Source: Cognatitamlana onchidii
GTDB taxonomy: Bacteria; Bacteroidota; Bacteroidia; Flavobacteriales; Flavobacteriaceae
Assembly: GCF_004804355.1 (NCBI RefSeq)
Contig: NZ_SRWZ01000001.1
Span: 186,001-250,000 of the forward strand
DNA length: 64,000 nt
Direction of reading: 5' to 3'
In this document: positions 52,150 to 61,990 of the stretch, one piece after another
How the letters are laid out: each line of letters starts with the position of its first letter
How positions within the stretch are numbered: position 1 is the stretch's first letter
Program-made: the position numbers and the translations under genes
The notes under the pieces: model-generated
Told to the model about the DNA's origin: nothing
What the model saw: only the letters and a program-made list of their open reading frames with translations
Databases searched by the model: none

Positions 52150-53664
52150 TCACTCACCCTGACCTAGAGAAAAACCACGTTTTCCATCAAACTCATACAG
52201 ATTCTCTGTTTTAATCACGTCAAATTCATTAGCATGCAGTTTTGAAAGTAATGCCAATACTTGTTCATATTCAATAGACATATAAACGGGCTCATCGCGT
52301 TTAATTATCGAATCTTCAGCAACGAATCGACATCGCCAATGATCTGTGCAATAGGTTTCCTTTATACCCTTAGGAAACACCTTTACCCCTCGATTGGTTA
52401 TCATTTTAAGTTTAAGCTTAAAAGCAGCAATATTTGATAGTTCTTGCCCAATCTCTTCTGGGTCATCTCCTTGCCAATCTATAAACACATCAACCCCAAC
52501 TAATTTCTTATCCTGTATTTTTCGATGATACCCTGGAATTTTAATTTTATGTCCGTCTTGTTTTAAATCACTTTGCGGAAGTTGCTCCGGCACACTCCCT
52601 AATCGATTAATAACTTCTTGCGCAAACTCATCGGTACCAACACGCTTAAAACTCACACCTTTCTGGAATATATCCGAAGTATGGTAACCCGCCTCAATGG
52701 TAGACAACCAAGCATTCTTAATTTTTTTGGCTACAGCAGTATACCCCAAATGCGCCAACATATTAACAGCTGCATTGATTAAACCAGAAGGGTTTGCAAT
52801 ATTTTTGCCTGCAATATCTGGGGCTGAGCCATGAATAGCCTCAAACATGGCCACATTAGTTCCTACATTGGCCGATCCTGCCATACCAACAGAGCCAGCT
52901 ACTTCTGCCACTATATCGGAAACAATATCACCATAGAGATTTGAAGTAACCACTACGTCATATTGCTCTGGATGCGCTGCCAGCTTAGCAGCTCCAATAT
53001 CAATAATTTGGGTTTCATTAATAATCTCAGGATACTCGCAACAAATTTCTTCAAATACTTTGTGAAACAAGCCATCGGTTAATTTCATAATATTATCTTT
53101 TACCATACAGGTTACCTTCTTTCTGCCATAAGCTCTGGCATATTCAAAAGCATATCTAATTATTCGCTCGCAACCTGGACGGGTAATAAGTTTTAAACAC
53201 TGTACCACATCTTGGGTTTGTTGATGCTCGATACCCGCATACAGATCTTCTTCATTTTCTCTAATCACCACAATATTCATGTTAGGAAAATAAGTGTGAA
53301 CATATGGACTTAAGGCGGTAACCGGTCTCACATTAGCAAAAAGCCCAAGAGACTTTCTTAAAGTAACGTTCAAACTTTTATAGCCTTTTCCTTGCGGTGT
53401 TGTTATAGGTGCTTTAAAAATAACCTTATTCCTTTTAATAATTTCCCAAGCTTCTTTGGTAATACCAGCTGTATTTCCGGACAAATAAACTAGCTCTCCA
53501 ATCTCAATAAACTCAGGTTCAATAGGTGCTCCTGCAGCATCTAGAATTTTTAAGGTGGCCTCCATAATTTCAGGACCAATACCGTCTCCTTTAGCTACCG
53601 CAATTTTTGTCGCAACTGGTATATGTTGTTGCTCTTGTCTGTTTAAAACCGTATTCGTATTCAT
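52150..53664 (-). CDS. icd: NADP-dependent isocitrate dehydrogenase, long Thermus-type
   Basis: Oxidatively decarboxylates isocitrate to 2-oxoglutarate in the TCA cycle. The core (1-350) is the beta-decarboxylating dehydrogenase fold with AKGDGIGPEI, NVRPVTAL, REN/D-type text VIRENEEDLYAGIEH, the catalytic lysine region MVKDNIMKLTDGLF, and FEAIHGSAPDIAGKNIANP. A C-terminal extra domain (about 370-504) makes 504 residues, as in the roughly 496-residue Thermus enzyme and its relatives in Bacteroidota. The promoter box TATTTTTG lies 20 bases upstream. Monocistronic. Confidence 0.93.
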   Translation of the reverse strand: MNTNTVLNRQEQQHIPVATKIAVAKGDGIGPEIMEATLKILDAAGAPIEPEFIEIGELVYLSGNTAGITKEAWEIIKRNKVIFKAPITTPQGKGYKSLNVTLRKSLGLFANVRPVTALSPYVHTYFPNMNIVVIRENEEDLYAGIEHQQTQDVVQCLKLITRPGCERIIRYAFEYARAYGRKKVTCMVKDNIMKLTDGLFHKVFEEICCEYPEIINETQIIDIGAAKLAAHPEQYDVVVTSNLYGDIVSDIVAEVAGSVGMAGSANVGTNVAMFEAIHGSAPDIAGKNIANPSGLINAAVNMLAHLGYTAVAKKIKNAWLSTIEAGYHTSDIFQKGVSFKRVGTDEFAQEVINRLGSVPEQLPQSDLKQDGHKIKIPGYHRKIQDKKLVGVDVFIDWQGDDPEEIGQELSNIAAFKLKLKMITNRGVKVFPKGIKETYCTDHWRCRFVAEDSIIKRDEPVYMSIEYEQVLALLSKLHANEFDVIKTENLYEFDGKRGFSLGQGE

Positions 53665-53684
53665 AGTATCTTATTTTGTTTTCA

Positions 53685-53692
53685 CAAAAATA
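53685..53692 (-). promoter_or_regulatory. Putative -7 promoter box of icd
   Basis: Reads TATTTTTG on the minus strand, an exact TAnnTTTG match, ending 20 bases before the icd ATG. Confidence 0.45.
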
Positions 53693-53791
53693 CACCAGAC
53701 AATTCATATATTTTTATTTATACTTTTAATGAATTACATAAAATATTTTTATATAAAATTAATTCGTTGAAAAATTTCTACACTTAAACCT

Positions 53792-54784
53792 TTAAAGTAA
53801 CCTACTTAAGGTGTAAACCCTTTTATTTTGTTGAATCGTGAAGAATTTGCAGTTGGAATAGTGAATTACAAGATATTCAAGCGTATAATCAAAACCTTGT
53901 TTATCAATTTCAAAAAGCGCATCAATATCCACATTGCCATATGGCGAAATACGCCTGCACTTAAACTGAGTCTCGGTTTTTGTGGGAAAGACCTCGAACC
54001 ACGCCCCAGCTGCTATTCCAGAAAGCCATTGAGCATTTTCACTAATCTCTTTTAAAGGTCTAGGCTCTAAGGTGCCAGTAAAAGAGGGCACATGTCCTGT
54101 TAGCCTATCTAAAAAACAACGGATGTTTTCACTTCTTTGAGAACCTTTAAACTCTGAAATAATCCCATCCTCAGAAACTTCATAAATATAGTTTTCTGTA
54201 TCTGCCAATAAAACATTTCCAATGGTACTAGGTGTAAACCATTTAGAAGCCAACAATTTCTTTTTAACCTCATCTTCTGTTACAGAAGCAATTAACGCAT
54301 CGGTTACAAATCGAGCACAATTGCACGCTTCTTTAATAAAAGCGGCATACCTTATAAAATGTCTGTTTTGCATCATGTTGATGTGTTCACGTGCTAGACT
54401 ATAATCAATGCACCCACAAACAGAGGCCACTAGTTTACCTTCACCATGTGTGATTTTAGGATGTGTTGACAAATATTCAAGAATACTATCAAGGTTTAAT
54501 ATAGTCTCGCCGTCAAATTTCGCCTTTAACGGAAAATGTAATTCGTTATCTGTAGACCTGCATCTTACTCTTCCCATTGGTTCTGGGGTAATGTAACGAC
54601 CGAAATCATGATATTCTAAAACACCCGTTTCCTTATCTATTAGTACTAAAGCGGCATGACCTGCACGTAAATAGTTCTTTTTACCAACACCTAAATACCT
54701 TAAAAAAGGTGAAAACCACTCTTTAGATACCATAACAATGGTTTCTGGGTAGGCTAAGGTTAAAACAATTCCTGTATTAGCCAT
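53792..54784 (-). CDS. DUF6695 family protein
   Basis: 330-residue cytoplasmic-looking protein without signal or membrane helix. The N-terminal part (IVLTLAYPETIVMVSKEW, RAGHAALVLIDKETG, LEYHDFGRYITPEPMGRVR) recalls the papain-like NlpC/LRAT style with GHAALVLID, and NCARFVTDALI (near residue 154) could supply a cysteine. I place it in DUF6695, an uncharacterised Bacteroidota family. Its start overlaps the stop of the upstream NRDE gene by 8 bases, so the two are translated together and likely act together. Confidence 0.75.
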   Translation of the reverse strand: MANTGIVLTLAYPETIVMVSKEWFSPFLRYLGVGKKNYLRAGHAALVLIDKETGVLEYHDFGRYITPEPMGRVRCRSTDNELHFPLKAKFDGETILNLDSILEYLSTHPKITHGEGKLVASVCGCIDYSLAREHINMMQNRHFIRYAAFIKEACNCARFVTDALIASVTEDEVKKKLLASKWFTPSTIGNVLLADTENYIYEVSEDGIISEFKGSQRSENIRCFLDRLTGHVPSFTGTLEPRPLKEISENAQWLSGIAAGAWFEVFPTKTETQFKCRRISPYGNVDIDALFEIDKQGFDYTLEYLVIHYSNCKFFTIQQNKRVYTLSRLL

Positions 54785-55502
54785 TTACAATATGAGAGGT
54801 TAAAAAATTCTTTGACCTTGAACAACCACTATCCAGATGAATATAATGCATATCTAATAAATTATCATGTTTTACAATCTGCGTTATACTGGTTGTTTTC
54901 ACAAAACCGCGATCCATAATAACCCCATATTCGATATTATCTGCACCTGCGCTTTTATGAAATTTTAATATGTTAGTTGACTCCTTGCGACCGGCTAATA
55001 CAAAATTACGAAACCATTTTTTACGCTCTTCCTTCATAGCTTCTGTATATAATGTAGATGAGGACCATATTCTAGGAGTAAGAGGCAATTCAGAAAAATA
55101 CTTTTTAAGGCCATCCCAAACAAGCTCGTACAATTTTAATCCACCACTCCAATCTGCAACAACCAAAGTAAAAGGCTCTATATTATTAAAATCATATTCT
55201 TCAATGGTCATCTCAATATCCTCACAAACCATAAAATCATTAGCTACCAAACCTCTACTCTTTTTGTAACTAGCCTTTCTTTGATGCTTAACAAACCCGC
55301 CATTGAGCACGCAAACAACCCGATTTTTCTCACTTATTCCAATCCATGTCCCCCCAGAAAGTTCATCTTTAGGGTATAACACCCTTATTCCATCAATATT
55401 ATAATATGACGGCAACAAGGCTTCTCTGTTAGGCGCTTCATCTCTATTTTGAGTAATAATGAAGTTATTGTTTTTTCCAGGAATAAAAGTAAGGGTACAC
55501 AT
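54777..55502 (-). CDS. NRDE (TANGO2-like) family protein
   Basis: 241-residue protein of the NRDE/DUF833 family, recognised by the N-terminal MCTLTF followed by ITQNRDEAPNRE at about 19-30 and the GGTWIGISEKNRVVCVLNGG segment. I chose the ATG at 55502 instead of the one 10 codons upstream because family members begin MC, where Cys2 is thought to become the N-terminal nucleophile. Eukaryotic TANGO2 is linked to haem and lipid handling; bacterial roles are unknown. It is translationally coupled with the DUF6695 gene. Confidence 0.85.
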   Translation of the reverse strand: MCTLTFIPGKNNNFIITQNRDEAPNREALLPSYYNIDGIRVLYPKDELSGGTWIGISEKNRVVCVLNGGFVKHQRKASYKKSRGLVANDFMVCEDIEMTIEEYDFNNIEPFTLVVADWSGGLKLYELVWDGLKKYFSELPLTPRIWSSSTLYTEAMKEERKKWFRNFVLAGRKESTNILKFHKSAGADNIEYGVIMDRGFVKTTSITQIVKHDNLLDMHYIHLDSGCSRSKNFLTSHIVNG

Positions 55503-55603
55503 AAAACTTATAGTCTTGAAACATGTGAGCAACTTACAAAAAATAAATAAACTTTAACGCGCATTTAAGAAGTGGCCACCTCCATATATCATTTAAAAAT
55601 TCT

Positions 55604-55611
55604 TAAATTTG
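55604..55611 (+). promoter_or_regulatory. Putative -7 promoter box of pruA
   Basis: TAAATTTG matches TAnnTTTG and ends 42 bases before the pruA ATG. Confidence 0.43.
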
Positions 55612-55653
55612 CAGCGTATTTACTAAAAATTCAATAACGAAATACCTTAAATT

Positions 55654-57282
55654 ATGGGAAAAGGATTTTTTAATGTACCAATAGCGGTTAACGAACCTGT
55701 AAAATCTTACGCACCAGGTTCACCAGAAAGAGCGGCTGTTTTAGAAGCATATAAAACTATGTTTAATAGTAAAACTGATGTTCCTTTATATATAAACGGC
55801 GAGTACATTAGTACCGGAAACACAAAAACTTTGTCGCCACCGCATGATCATCAACATGTAGTTGGAACATACCATATTGCAGAACAATCGCATATTGACG
55901 ATGCCATTACTACCGCTTTAGAAGCAAGAAAAACATGGAGTCAAATACCTTGGGAGCAACGTGCGGGCATCTTTTTAAAAGCGGCAGAACTTATTGCTGG
56001 TCCATACCGTGCTAAAATCAATGCGGCGACCATGATTGCACAGTCCAAAACCATACACCAAGCAGAAATAGATGCAGCCTGTGAGTTCATTGATTTTTTA
56101 CGTTTCAATGTTCAGTTTATGACAGATATTTACATGGAACAGCCAGAAAGCACCAGTGATGCTTGGAATAGAATTGAATACCGTCCTTTAGAAGGATTCA
56201 CCTATGCAGTTACCCCATTTAATTTCACAGCAATTGCTGGAAACCTGCCTGCCTGTATGGCTCTAATGGGGAATGTTGTCGTTTGGAAACCTAGCGATAG
56301 CCAAGTGTATTCAGCAAAAGTCATTATGGATGTTTTTAAGGAAGCAGGTGTTCCACCAGGTGTTATCAATGTTGTTTTTGGGGATCCTATAATGATTACC
56401 AACACAATTTTAGCCCATAAAGATTTCTCAGGGTTGCACTTCACTGGTTCTACATTTATTTTTAAAGAACTTTGGAAACAAATAGGAAATAATATTCACA
56501 ATTATAGAACCTACCCAAGGATTGTGGGAGAAACGGGCGGTAAAGATTTTATTATCGCTCACAAGTCTGCAAATGCCAAACAAGTGGCTACTGCAATTTC
56601 AAGAGGCGCCTTTGAATTTCAAGGACAAAAATGTAGTGCTGCTTCAAGAGCTTATATTCCAAATAGCTTATGGAACGATGTTAAAGCTTATGTTTTAGAA
56701 GATATTAAATCATTTAAAATGGGCTCGCCAGAAGATATGAATAACTTTATAACTGCTGTGATTCATGAAGGTTCTTTCGATAAATTAGCTAAATATATTG
56801 ATCAAGCCAAGGCTGATGACGATGCTACCGTAATAGCGGGTGGTAATTATGATAAAAGCAAAGGGTATTTTATTGAACCTACTGTAATTGTTACTAATAA
56901 TCCTAAATATACAACCATGTGCACCGAGTTATTTGGTCCAGTAATCACCGTTTATGTTTATGAAGACGATGCCTATTCCGAAACCTTAAAACTTGTTGAT
57001 GAAACTAGTGAATACGCCTTGACAGGCGCTATTATTTCAAAAGACAGATACGCTATAACTCAAGCTACAAAAGCTTTGCAAAACAGCGCAGGTAACTTTT
57101 ATATAAATGACAAACCAACAGGAGCAGTTGTTGGGCAACAACCTTTTGGAGGGGCAAGAGCTTCTGGAACTAATGATAAAGCTGGAAGTGCTCAAAACTT
57201 GCTGCGTTGGGTATCTCCAAGATTGATTAAAGAAACCTTCGTTACCCCAACCGATTATAGGTATCCTTTTTTAGGAGAATAA
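55654..57282 (+). CDS. pruA: L-glutamate gamma-semialdehyde dehydrogenase (1-pyrroline-5-carboxylate dehydrogenase)
   Basis: NAD-dependent aldehyde dehydrogenase that converts glutamate semialdehyde to glutamate, the second step of proline breakdown. 542 residues, which matches the stand-alone type 1 form found in Bacteroidota and mitochondria. Active-site residues are E293 (VGETGGKDF) and catalytic C327 (EFQGQKCSAASRAY). The coenzyme-binding motif is LHFTGSTFIFKEL, and ALTGAI and FGGARASGTNDKAG are near the end. No proline dehydrogenase gene is adjacent. Confidence 0.96.
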   Translation: MGKGFFNVPIAVNEPVKSYAPGSPERAAVLEAYKTMFNSKTDVPLYINGEYISTGNTKTLSPPHDHQHVVGTYHIAEQSHIDDAITTALEARKTWSQIPWEQRAGIFLKAAELIAGPYRAKINAATMIAQSKTIHQAEIDAACEFIDFLRFNVQFMTDIYMEQPESTSDAWNRIEYRPLEGFTYAVTPFNFTAIAGNLPACMALMGNVVVWKPSDSQVYSAKVIMDVFKEAGVPPGVINVVFGDPIMITNTILAHKDFSGLHFTGSTFIFKELWKQIGNNIHNYRTYPRIVGETGGKDFIIAHKSANAKQVATAISRGAFEFQGQKCSAASRAYIPNSLWNDVKAYVLEDIKSFKMGSPEDMNNFITAVIHEGSFDKLAKYIDQAKADDDATVIAGGNYDKSKGYFIEPTVIVTNNPKYTTMCTELFGPVITVYVYEDDAYSETLKLVDETSEYALTGAIISKDRYAITQATKALQNSAGNFYINDKPTGAVVGQQPFGGARASGTNDKAGSAQNLLRWVSPRLIKETFVTPTDYRYPFLGE

Positions 57283-57311
57283 GTACACGGTAAAATAGAA
57301 ACACATAAAAT

Positions 57312-57345
57312 AAAACCTCTCAATTTAACTATTGAGAGGTTTTTA
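57312..57345. terminator. Bidirectional terminator between pruA and the efflux operon
   Basis: A perfect 13-base inverted repeat (AAAACCTCTCAAT, 57312-57324 and 57331-57343) with a 6-base loop. A- and T-runs flank it on both sides, serving pruA and the convergent AI-2E gene. Confidence 0.88.
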
Positions 57346-57371
57346 GCTTTTAATAACATAAAAGGTCTAAC

Positions 57372-58421
57372 TTATGAAGGACTACTTACCCATTTACTGT
57401 ATAAGCTATGCCCAATCGCCAAAACTACAGGCCCTACAAACAGACCTAATATACCTTGAAGCATCATACCTCCTATAGCACCAATTAAAATAACTATCAT
57501 TGGAGTTTGCAACCCCTTAGCTAATAATAAAGGTTTTAAAACATTGTCTAACAAAGCTACTACAATCATATAAATAGAAAATAGGATTGCCGGTGTTGTT
57601 TCAGCGTTTGAAAATACATATACAATAGCAGGAATCATTACAATAATAACTGGCACTTGTACTACTGCAAATACTAGAACCGCAAAAGCCAAAATTCCAG
57701 AAGTTGCAAAATCCATCATAGAAAATCCAACAAAGGCAAGTACTGCTTGAATAATAGCCACTAAAAGAATTCCTTTCACCACACTGCGTATCGTATTAAT
57801 ACACATATCAATAATTTCTTTACCTTTTCCGCTCACTAATTTGTTTGAAAAAGCCACAGCAGTTTCGTAACCACTTGAAGCATTAGACAAAAAGATTCCA
57901 GCAATAATTATGGCAACTAAAGATAATAACGCAGCTCCCATAATTCCGGCAAAAGAGCTAAAAAACCATCCAACCGAAGATTTTACAGCATCGGGGTTTT
58001 TCAGAATAAATTTTTCTAAATCAGACGACGCACTCGACCATAAATCATAAATTTTATTTCCCAAAAGTGGCCAATCTTTAACCGAAGTAGATGGGGGCGG
58101 AACTTTTAGTGTCCCTTGTTCAAAATTATGAAATATTTCTTTTGAAGAATCTATTATAGACCCTGCAATACTCAAAGTAGGCATAACAATCAATAGCAAT
58201 AGAACACCAACAAACAGACCTGTTACCAACCCTTTGCGTTTCTCTTTAAACATATTTAACGCTTTTAAATACAGCGGGTACAAAGCTACAGCCACAAGAA
58301 TAGACCAAACTATTAGCATTAAAAAAGGTTTTGCAATAAAGAAACTCCAGATAATTATTCCCGATAGAACAACAATTTTAATAAATGTGTTAATAGTGTA
58401 ATCTGTTTTTAAATTATTCAT
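57372..58421 (-). CDS. AI-2E family transporter (PerM-like)
   Basis: About 349-residue polytopic membrane protein with about eight helices and the family layout: two helices near the start (VVLSGIIIWSFFIAKPFLM, SILVAVALYPLY), a large soluble insert (about 75-150), and the C-terminal helical hairpins including VVALLDNVLKPLLLAKG and GAIGGMMLQGILGLFVGPVVLA. I prefer the ATG at 58421 (MNNLKTDYTIN), since an upstream alternative at 58466 would overlap the TolC gene by 29 bases. Family members export AI-2 or exchange Na+ for H+. It is the last gene of a five-gene operon. Confidence 0.9.
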   Translation of the reverse strand: MNNLKTDYTINTFIKIVVLSGIIIWSFFIAKPFLMLIVWSILVAVALYPLYLKALNMFKEKRKGLVTGLFVGVLLLLIVMPTLSIAGSIIDSSKEIFHNFEQGTLKVPPPSTSVKDWPLLGNKIYDLWSSASSDLEKFILKNPDAVKSSVGWFFSSFAGIMGAALLSLVAIIIAGIFLSNASSGYETAVAFSNKLVSGKGKEIIDMCINTIRSVVKGILLVAIIQAVLAFVGFSMMDFATSGILAFAVLVFAVVQVPVIIVMIPAIVYVFSNAETTPAILFSIYMIVVALLDNVLKPLLLAKGLQTPMIVILIGAIGGMMLQGILGLFVGPVVLAIGHSLYSKWVSSPS

Positions 58422-58437
58422 AATATTGGTTTTTAGT

Positions 58438-59814
58438 TTATTCGTTATTTTGATTATGCCAGCCACCCCCTAACGCCTGATATAGGTTTATTATCGACGA
58501 CAACTCTTGTTTTAAAGCCTCGGAGGCTTTTAACTCAGCACTAAACTGAGAATTCTGTAAGGCTAGAACTTCTAAGTAACTTGTTAGCCCACCATCGTAT
58601 CTAACCCAAGACAAATTAGCTGCTTTTGTGGCCAATTCCATCTGGGCATTCCTTAATTCATATTCATTTCTATAAGTTTCCTGAGCAATCATAGCATCTT
58701 CAACCTCCTTAATCGCGTTAAGATAGATTTTTTGATACTGGTTAAAGGCTTGTTCGGTTCTTTGTTTTTCTACCTCAACGCCTCTTTTAAGTTTACCATA
58801 ATTAAATAAAGGCCCAAATAGTTGAGCTCCCAAATCTGCAAAAATTAAAGCGGGATTCAATACCTCTGCTCCCATGTTGGCACTTAATGTTAAGGATGGA
58901 TATCTTAGTGTTTCTGCCACTCCTATTTGTAGTGTTTGCGCATGTAAAACGTGCTCTGCTTGTAATATATCTGGCCTTCTATCAATAAGCTCTGATGGTA
59001 CCCCTACTGGTACTTCGGGTAAAGAAATTTGTTCAAACAAACTCAACCCTCTTGGAATATCTCTTGGAGCTGAGCCCAATAGTACGCTAATGGCATTTTC
59101 TAGTTGCACTCTAGACCTATTAAAGGTTTGAACAGCGGTTTTAGCCTCAATTAGCTGAATATTAGCTTGAGTTAAATCAACTTCGCTTATAAAACCGGCA
59201 TCAAACCTTGCCTTCATGACATCTAAATTCTCTTCAAAACTTTTAGCTGTTTTTTCTGAAATTAACAACCTATTATCTAAGTCTCTAAGTGATATATATG
59301 CATTTGCCATTGCGGCAACCAAATTAATAGTAATGGCCTTATAAGCTTCTTCGGAAGCCAAATAATTTTGAAGTGCTGCATCATTCATGGTTTTAATTCG
59401 TTGCCATAAATCAACGGTATAAGAAACGTTCAACACGCCTGAAACCGAGTTATTTGCTTTTTTTGTTTCAGAATTTATACTAGTGTTTGCAGCAGCACCA
59501 TAGCTTATCTGCGGATACAAATCAGCCCTAGAAATATCAACATAAAGCTGGGACTCCTGAATTCTCGAAATTGCAATTTTCAAGTCTTGGTTCTCTTCTA
59601 AAGTTGTTTGTATCAGGTCTACTAATACTGAATCTTTAAAAAGTTTCCACCAAGGTAAATTCGCAATGGTAGAATCCTTAACAAAATCTTGTCTAAACGC
59701 TTCTGGTAAATTCTGTTCAGCACGCTCATAATCTTCAGTTACTTTACAAGACAAGACCAGCAGCAAGGTTGCCACAATAAAAACACCTAAGCTATTTAAC
59801 TTTAAAAACTTCAT
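58438..59814 (-). CDS. TolC-family outer-membrane efflux lipoprotein (NodT type)
   Basis: 458 residues with a lipoprotein signal (LLLVLSC, lipidated C23). Two outer-membrane efflux repeats follow with the long helices of TolC-like channels (LEENQDLKIAISRIQESQLYVDIS, SEVDLTQANIQLIEAKTAVQ, ALQNSQFSAELKASEALKQ) and LIDRRPDILQAEHVL. It would form the trimeric exit duct for the HlyD/DUF2955 pump encoded just upstream. It begins exactly where the DUF2955 gene ends (one-base overlap). Confidence 0.95.
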   Translation of the reverse strand: MKFLKLNSLGVFIVATLLLVLSCKVTEDYERAEQNLPEAFRQDFVKDSTIANLPWWKLFKDSVLVDLIQTTLEENQDLKIAISRIQESQLYVDISRADLYPQISYGAAANTSINSETKKANNSVSGVLNVSYTVDLWQRIKTMNDAALQNYLASEEAYKAITINLVAAMANAYISLRDLDNRLLISEKTAKSFEENLDVMKARFDAGFISEVDLTQANIQLIEAKTAVQTFNRSRVQLENAISVLLGSAPRDIPRGLSLFEQISLPEVPVGVPSELIDRRPDILQAEHVLHAQTLQIGVAETLRYPSLTLSANMGAEVLNPALIFADLGAQLFGPLFNYGKLKRGVEVEKQRTEQAFNQYQKIYLNAIKEVEDAMIAQETYRNEYELRNAQMELATKAANLSWVRYDGGLTSYLEVLALQNSQFSAELKASEALKQELSSIINLYQALGGGWHNQNNE

Positions 59815-60857
59815 TATAGAGACCTAGATTTCCTTGAATTATTAAAATACTCCATCACCCTAAAAACAATAACTACATAGATAACTGCAATTCCTATTTG
59901 TATTATTCTAGTCCAAACCTTAGAACCGGCCTCGGCATCAGAGGATGTTACCGAACCCAAAATAAGCAAAAATGTAGAAAATGCCGTTCCAAATACAGGA
60001 GCAAATTTATGCTTACTAAACAATTTACTAGCGAACACCAAACCTACCAGTAAAGTCAATAAGATAAGTGTTAACAACATGGGAACGACGGTTAGTAAGT
60101 GATACACTAATATAGCCATAAGCCCTCCGATAATGTTAGCAACAATCATAACCAATCCTACTTTGGCATTCGCCAATGCCGGACTCATGGATAAAATTGA
60201 AATAAAAATTAAAACAACCAAAGAGTCATACAATCCAAAGAAATAAAACAGAAGAACCACTGGAAAAACAATAGCCAAAATATTAACTGCATATTTAAAA
60301 CGTTGATTTTCTGTTTTTACTGGAGCTACTGGATTTGATTTGAAAAATACCTCATCGGTCTGACCCCAAGGAAATATCAAAAAAACTATTTGCGTTAATA
60401 CAACAGCCATCAATGCATTATTTATTAAACTAACCGCAACAAAGGCGCCTATTTTACCACTTTGAATGGATAACATAGGGATTAATAAAAAACTAATAAG
60501 TGCAAAAACCTTGACCATCATGGGTAACTTATCTGAAAAATACAACCATAAAACCCCCAGAGCAAATAAAGGAATAAACACTAAAGTGTAGTTTAAAAAA
60601 ATAGAACTAAACACAATGGCAATCACATTGGCTAATAGTAAAACCATTAAAAAAGAAGTCGCTTGTTTTAAACTTAAAGGCTTCACACCCGGAGCCAAAT
60701 AACCTAATGCCAAAACTGGTGTTAAATATGACAACGAGTAATTTAATAATGACGAAACTAATAAAATAAAGCTGGCCCCTAACACATACCTATAAATAGG
60801 GATGTCTAACCTAAATCCATCCAAATACTTATTTAATTTCAAGTATTTACCTAACAT
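59814..60857 (-). CDS. DUF2955 (FUSC-like) inner-membrane efflux component
   Basis: 347-residue protein with about ten membrane helices arranged in two repeats separated by a soluble loop (about 165-190, WGQTDEVFFKSNPVAP). It fits the DUF2955 family, related to the FUSC/AaeB aromatic acid exporters, which pair with HlyD-type periplasmic adaptors. It would be the energised inner-membrane part of the exporter. It overlaps the HlyD gene by 11 bases and the TolC gene by one. Confidence 0.85.
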   Translation of the reverse strand: MLGKYLKLNKYLDGFRLDIPIYRYVLGASFILLVSSLLNYSLSYLTPVLALGYLAPGVKPLSLKQATSFLMVLLLANVIAIVFSSIFLNYTLVFIPLFALGVLWLYFSDKLPMMVKVFALISFLLIPMLSIQSGKIGAFVAVSLINNALMAVVLTQIVFLIFPWGQTDEVFFKSNPVAPVKTENQRFKYAVNILAIVFPVVLLFYFFGLYDSLVVLIFISILSMSPALANAKVGLVMIVANIIGGLMAILVYHLLTVVPMLLTLILLTLLVGLVFASKLFSKHKFAPVFGTAFSTFLLILGSVTSSDAEAGSKVWTRIIQIGIAVIYVVIVFRVMEYFNNSRKSRSL

Positions 60858-61989
60858 AAGACAACCAAGAATTTAACCGTATTCTTAAAGACGCAATAGC
60901 ATTTAATAGGGCATTATTACTAGTAAAAACCACCACATCTGCCTGTCCCCCAATTCTAATAATTCGTCTGAGTTCATGGCTATCATCTATACCAATAATT
61001 ATAGGGAACCGCTGAGGGTCTCTTAACCAGCTATTTTTACTATCAATGCTCGGTAATCCGCCTTTATTAGCGGCATCGGCAGCAACACCATGCCCTAAGC
61101 TACTTACTTTTCCAATAAACACTTTACCAGGCGCAATATCGAAAGTAAATTTAACCTTATCTCCGACATGCATTCTTGACAAATTATTCTCTTTCATGTC
61201 TGCCTGTATCCAAATATTTGTATCTGAAATCAAAGTTGTTAACGGCTGGCCAACAGAAGCATAATACCCTAAGTCAATATCAAAACTCTCAATAACGCCA
61301 GAAGATGGTGCTACAATCGTTGCAAATTCGAGATCTAATTTAGCCTTTTCAAAGTCTTGAATAGCCCCTCTAATATTAGGGTTCCCTGGTCCGGAGTCAC
61401 CCAAAGATTGCTTAGCCCGTTCAAGATTAGCTTCTGCAGAAGACACTTGTTCTAAGGCCTGAATTAAAGCGGTTTCAGATTGGTCTTTGTCTGCAGCAGA
61501 TAAGGCACCTGCATTATCTTTTAATACTTTTTGAACTCGATCCCAGTTGCGTTGTGCTCTATCTAATTGAGCCTTTGCTACTCCCAATCTACCCGCAGCA
61601 GATTTTACTGACGAGCTACTTGCTGCAACAGATTGCGTTGCCTTATCAATATTCGCCTCGGCCTTTTTCAAGGCTATTTCAAAAGGTTTCCTATCTAATT
61701 GAATTAAGGTGTCTCCAAGTTTAACCTCAGAATGTAAATCAATATTTAACGAAACAACATTCCCCGAAACTCTGGAGGTAATAGGTGTTATAAGACCATT
61801 TACTCTAGCCTGATCTGTATAGGGTGTATAACGTTCTGAAAAAATATACCAAATAAAAAAGAGTACAGAAACTCCTAGAACTATATAAGTTACTTGTTTT
61901 ATAGAGCTTTTACCCTTCGGTTCTTCTTCTTGCGAATCTTGAGTGTTGTGCTTAGGTGACTTCTCTTCACCTGATTTAGATGTTTCCAA
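60847..61989 (-). CDS. HlyD family periplasmic adaptor (membrane fusion protein)
   Basis: 380 residues. A polar, charged N-terminus (1-30) precedes a membrane helix (about 31-50), a lipoyl half-motif (ARVNGLITPITSRVSGNV and DLHSEVKLGDTLIQLD), an alpha-hairpin of about 85 residues (KKAEANIDKATQSVAASSSS to QDFEKAKLDLEFA), the second lipoyl half (TIVAPSSGVIESFDIDLGYYASVG) and a beta-barrel domain (DMKENNLSRMHVGDKV). It resembles EmrA/AaeA. It bridges the DUF2955 pump and the TolC duct. It starts right behind the channel gene. Confidence 0.94.
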   Translation of the reverse strand: METSKSGEEKSPKHNTQDSQEEEPKGKSSIKQVTYIVLGVSVLFFIWYIFSERYTPYTDQARVNGLITPITSRVSGNVVSLNIDLHSEVKLGDTLIQLDRKPFEIALKKAEANIDKATQSVAASSSSVKSAAGRLGVAKAQLDRAQRNWDRVQKVLKDNAGALSAADKDQSETALIQALEQVSSAEANLERAKQSLGDSGPGNPNIRGAIQDFEKAKLDLEFATIVAPSSGVIESFDIDLGYYASVGQPLTTLISDTNIWIQADMKENNLSRMHVGDKVKFTFDIAPGKVFIGKVSSLGHGVAADAANKGGLPSIDSKNSWLRDPQRFPIIIGIDDSHELRRIIRIGGQADVVVFTSNNALLNAIASLRIRLNSWLSYVR

Positions 61990-61990
61990 A

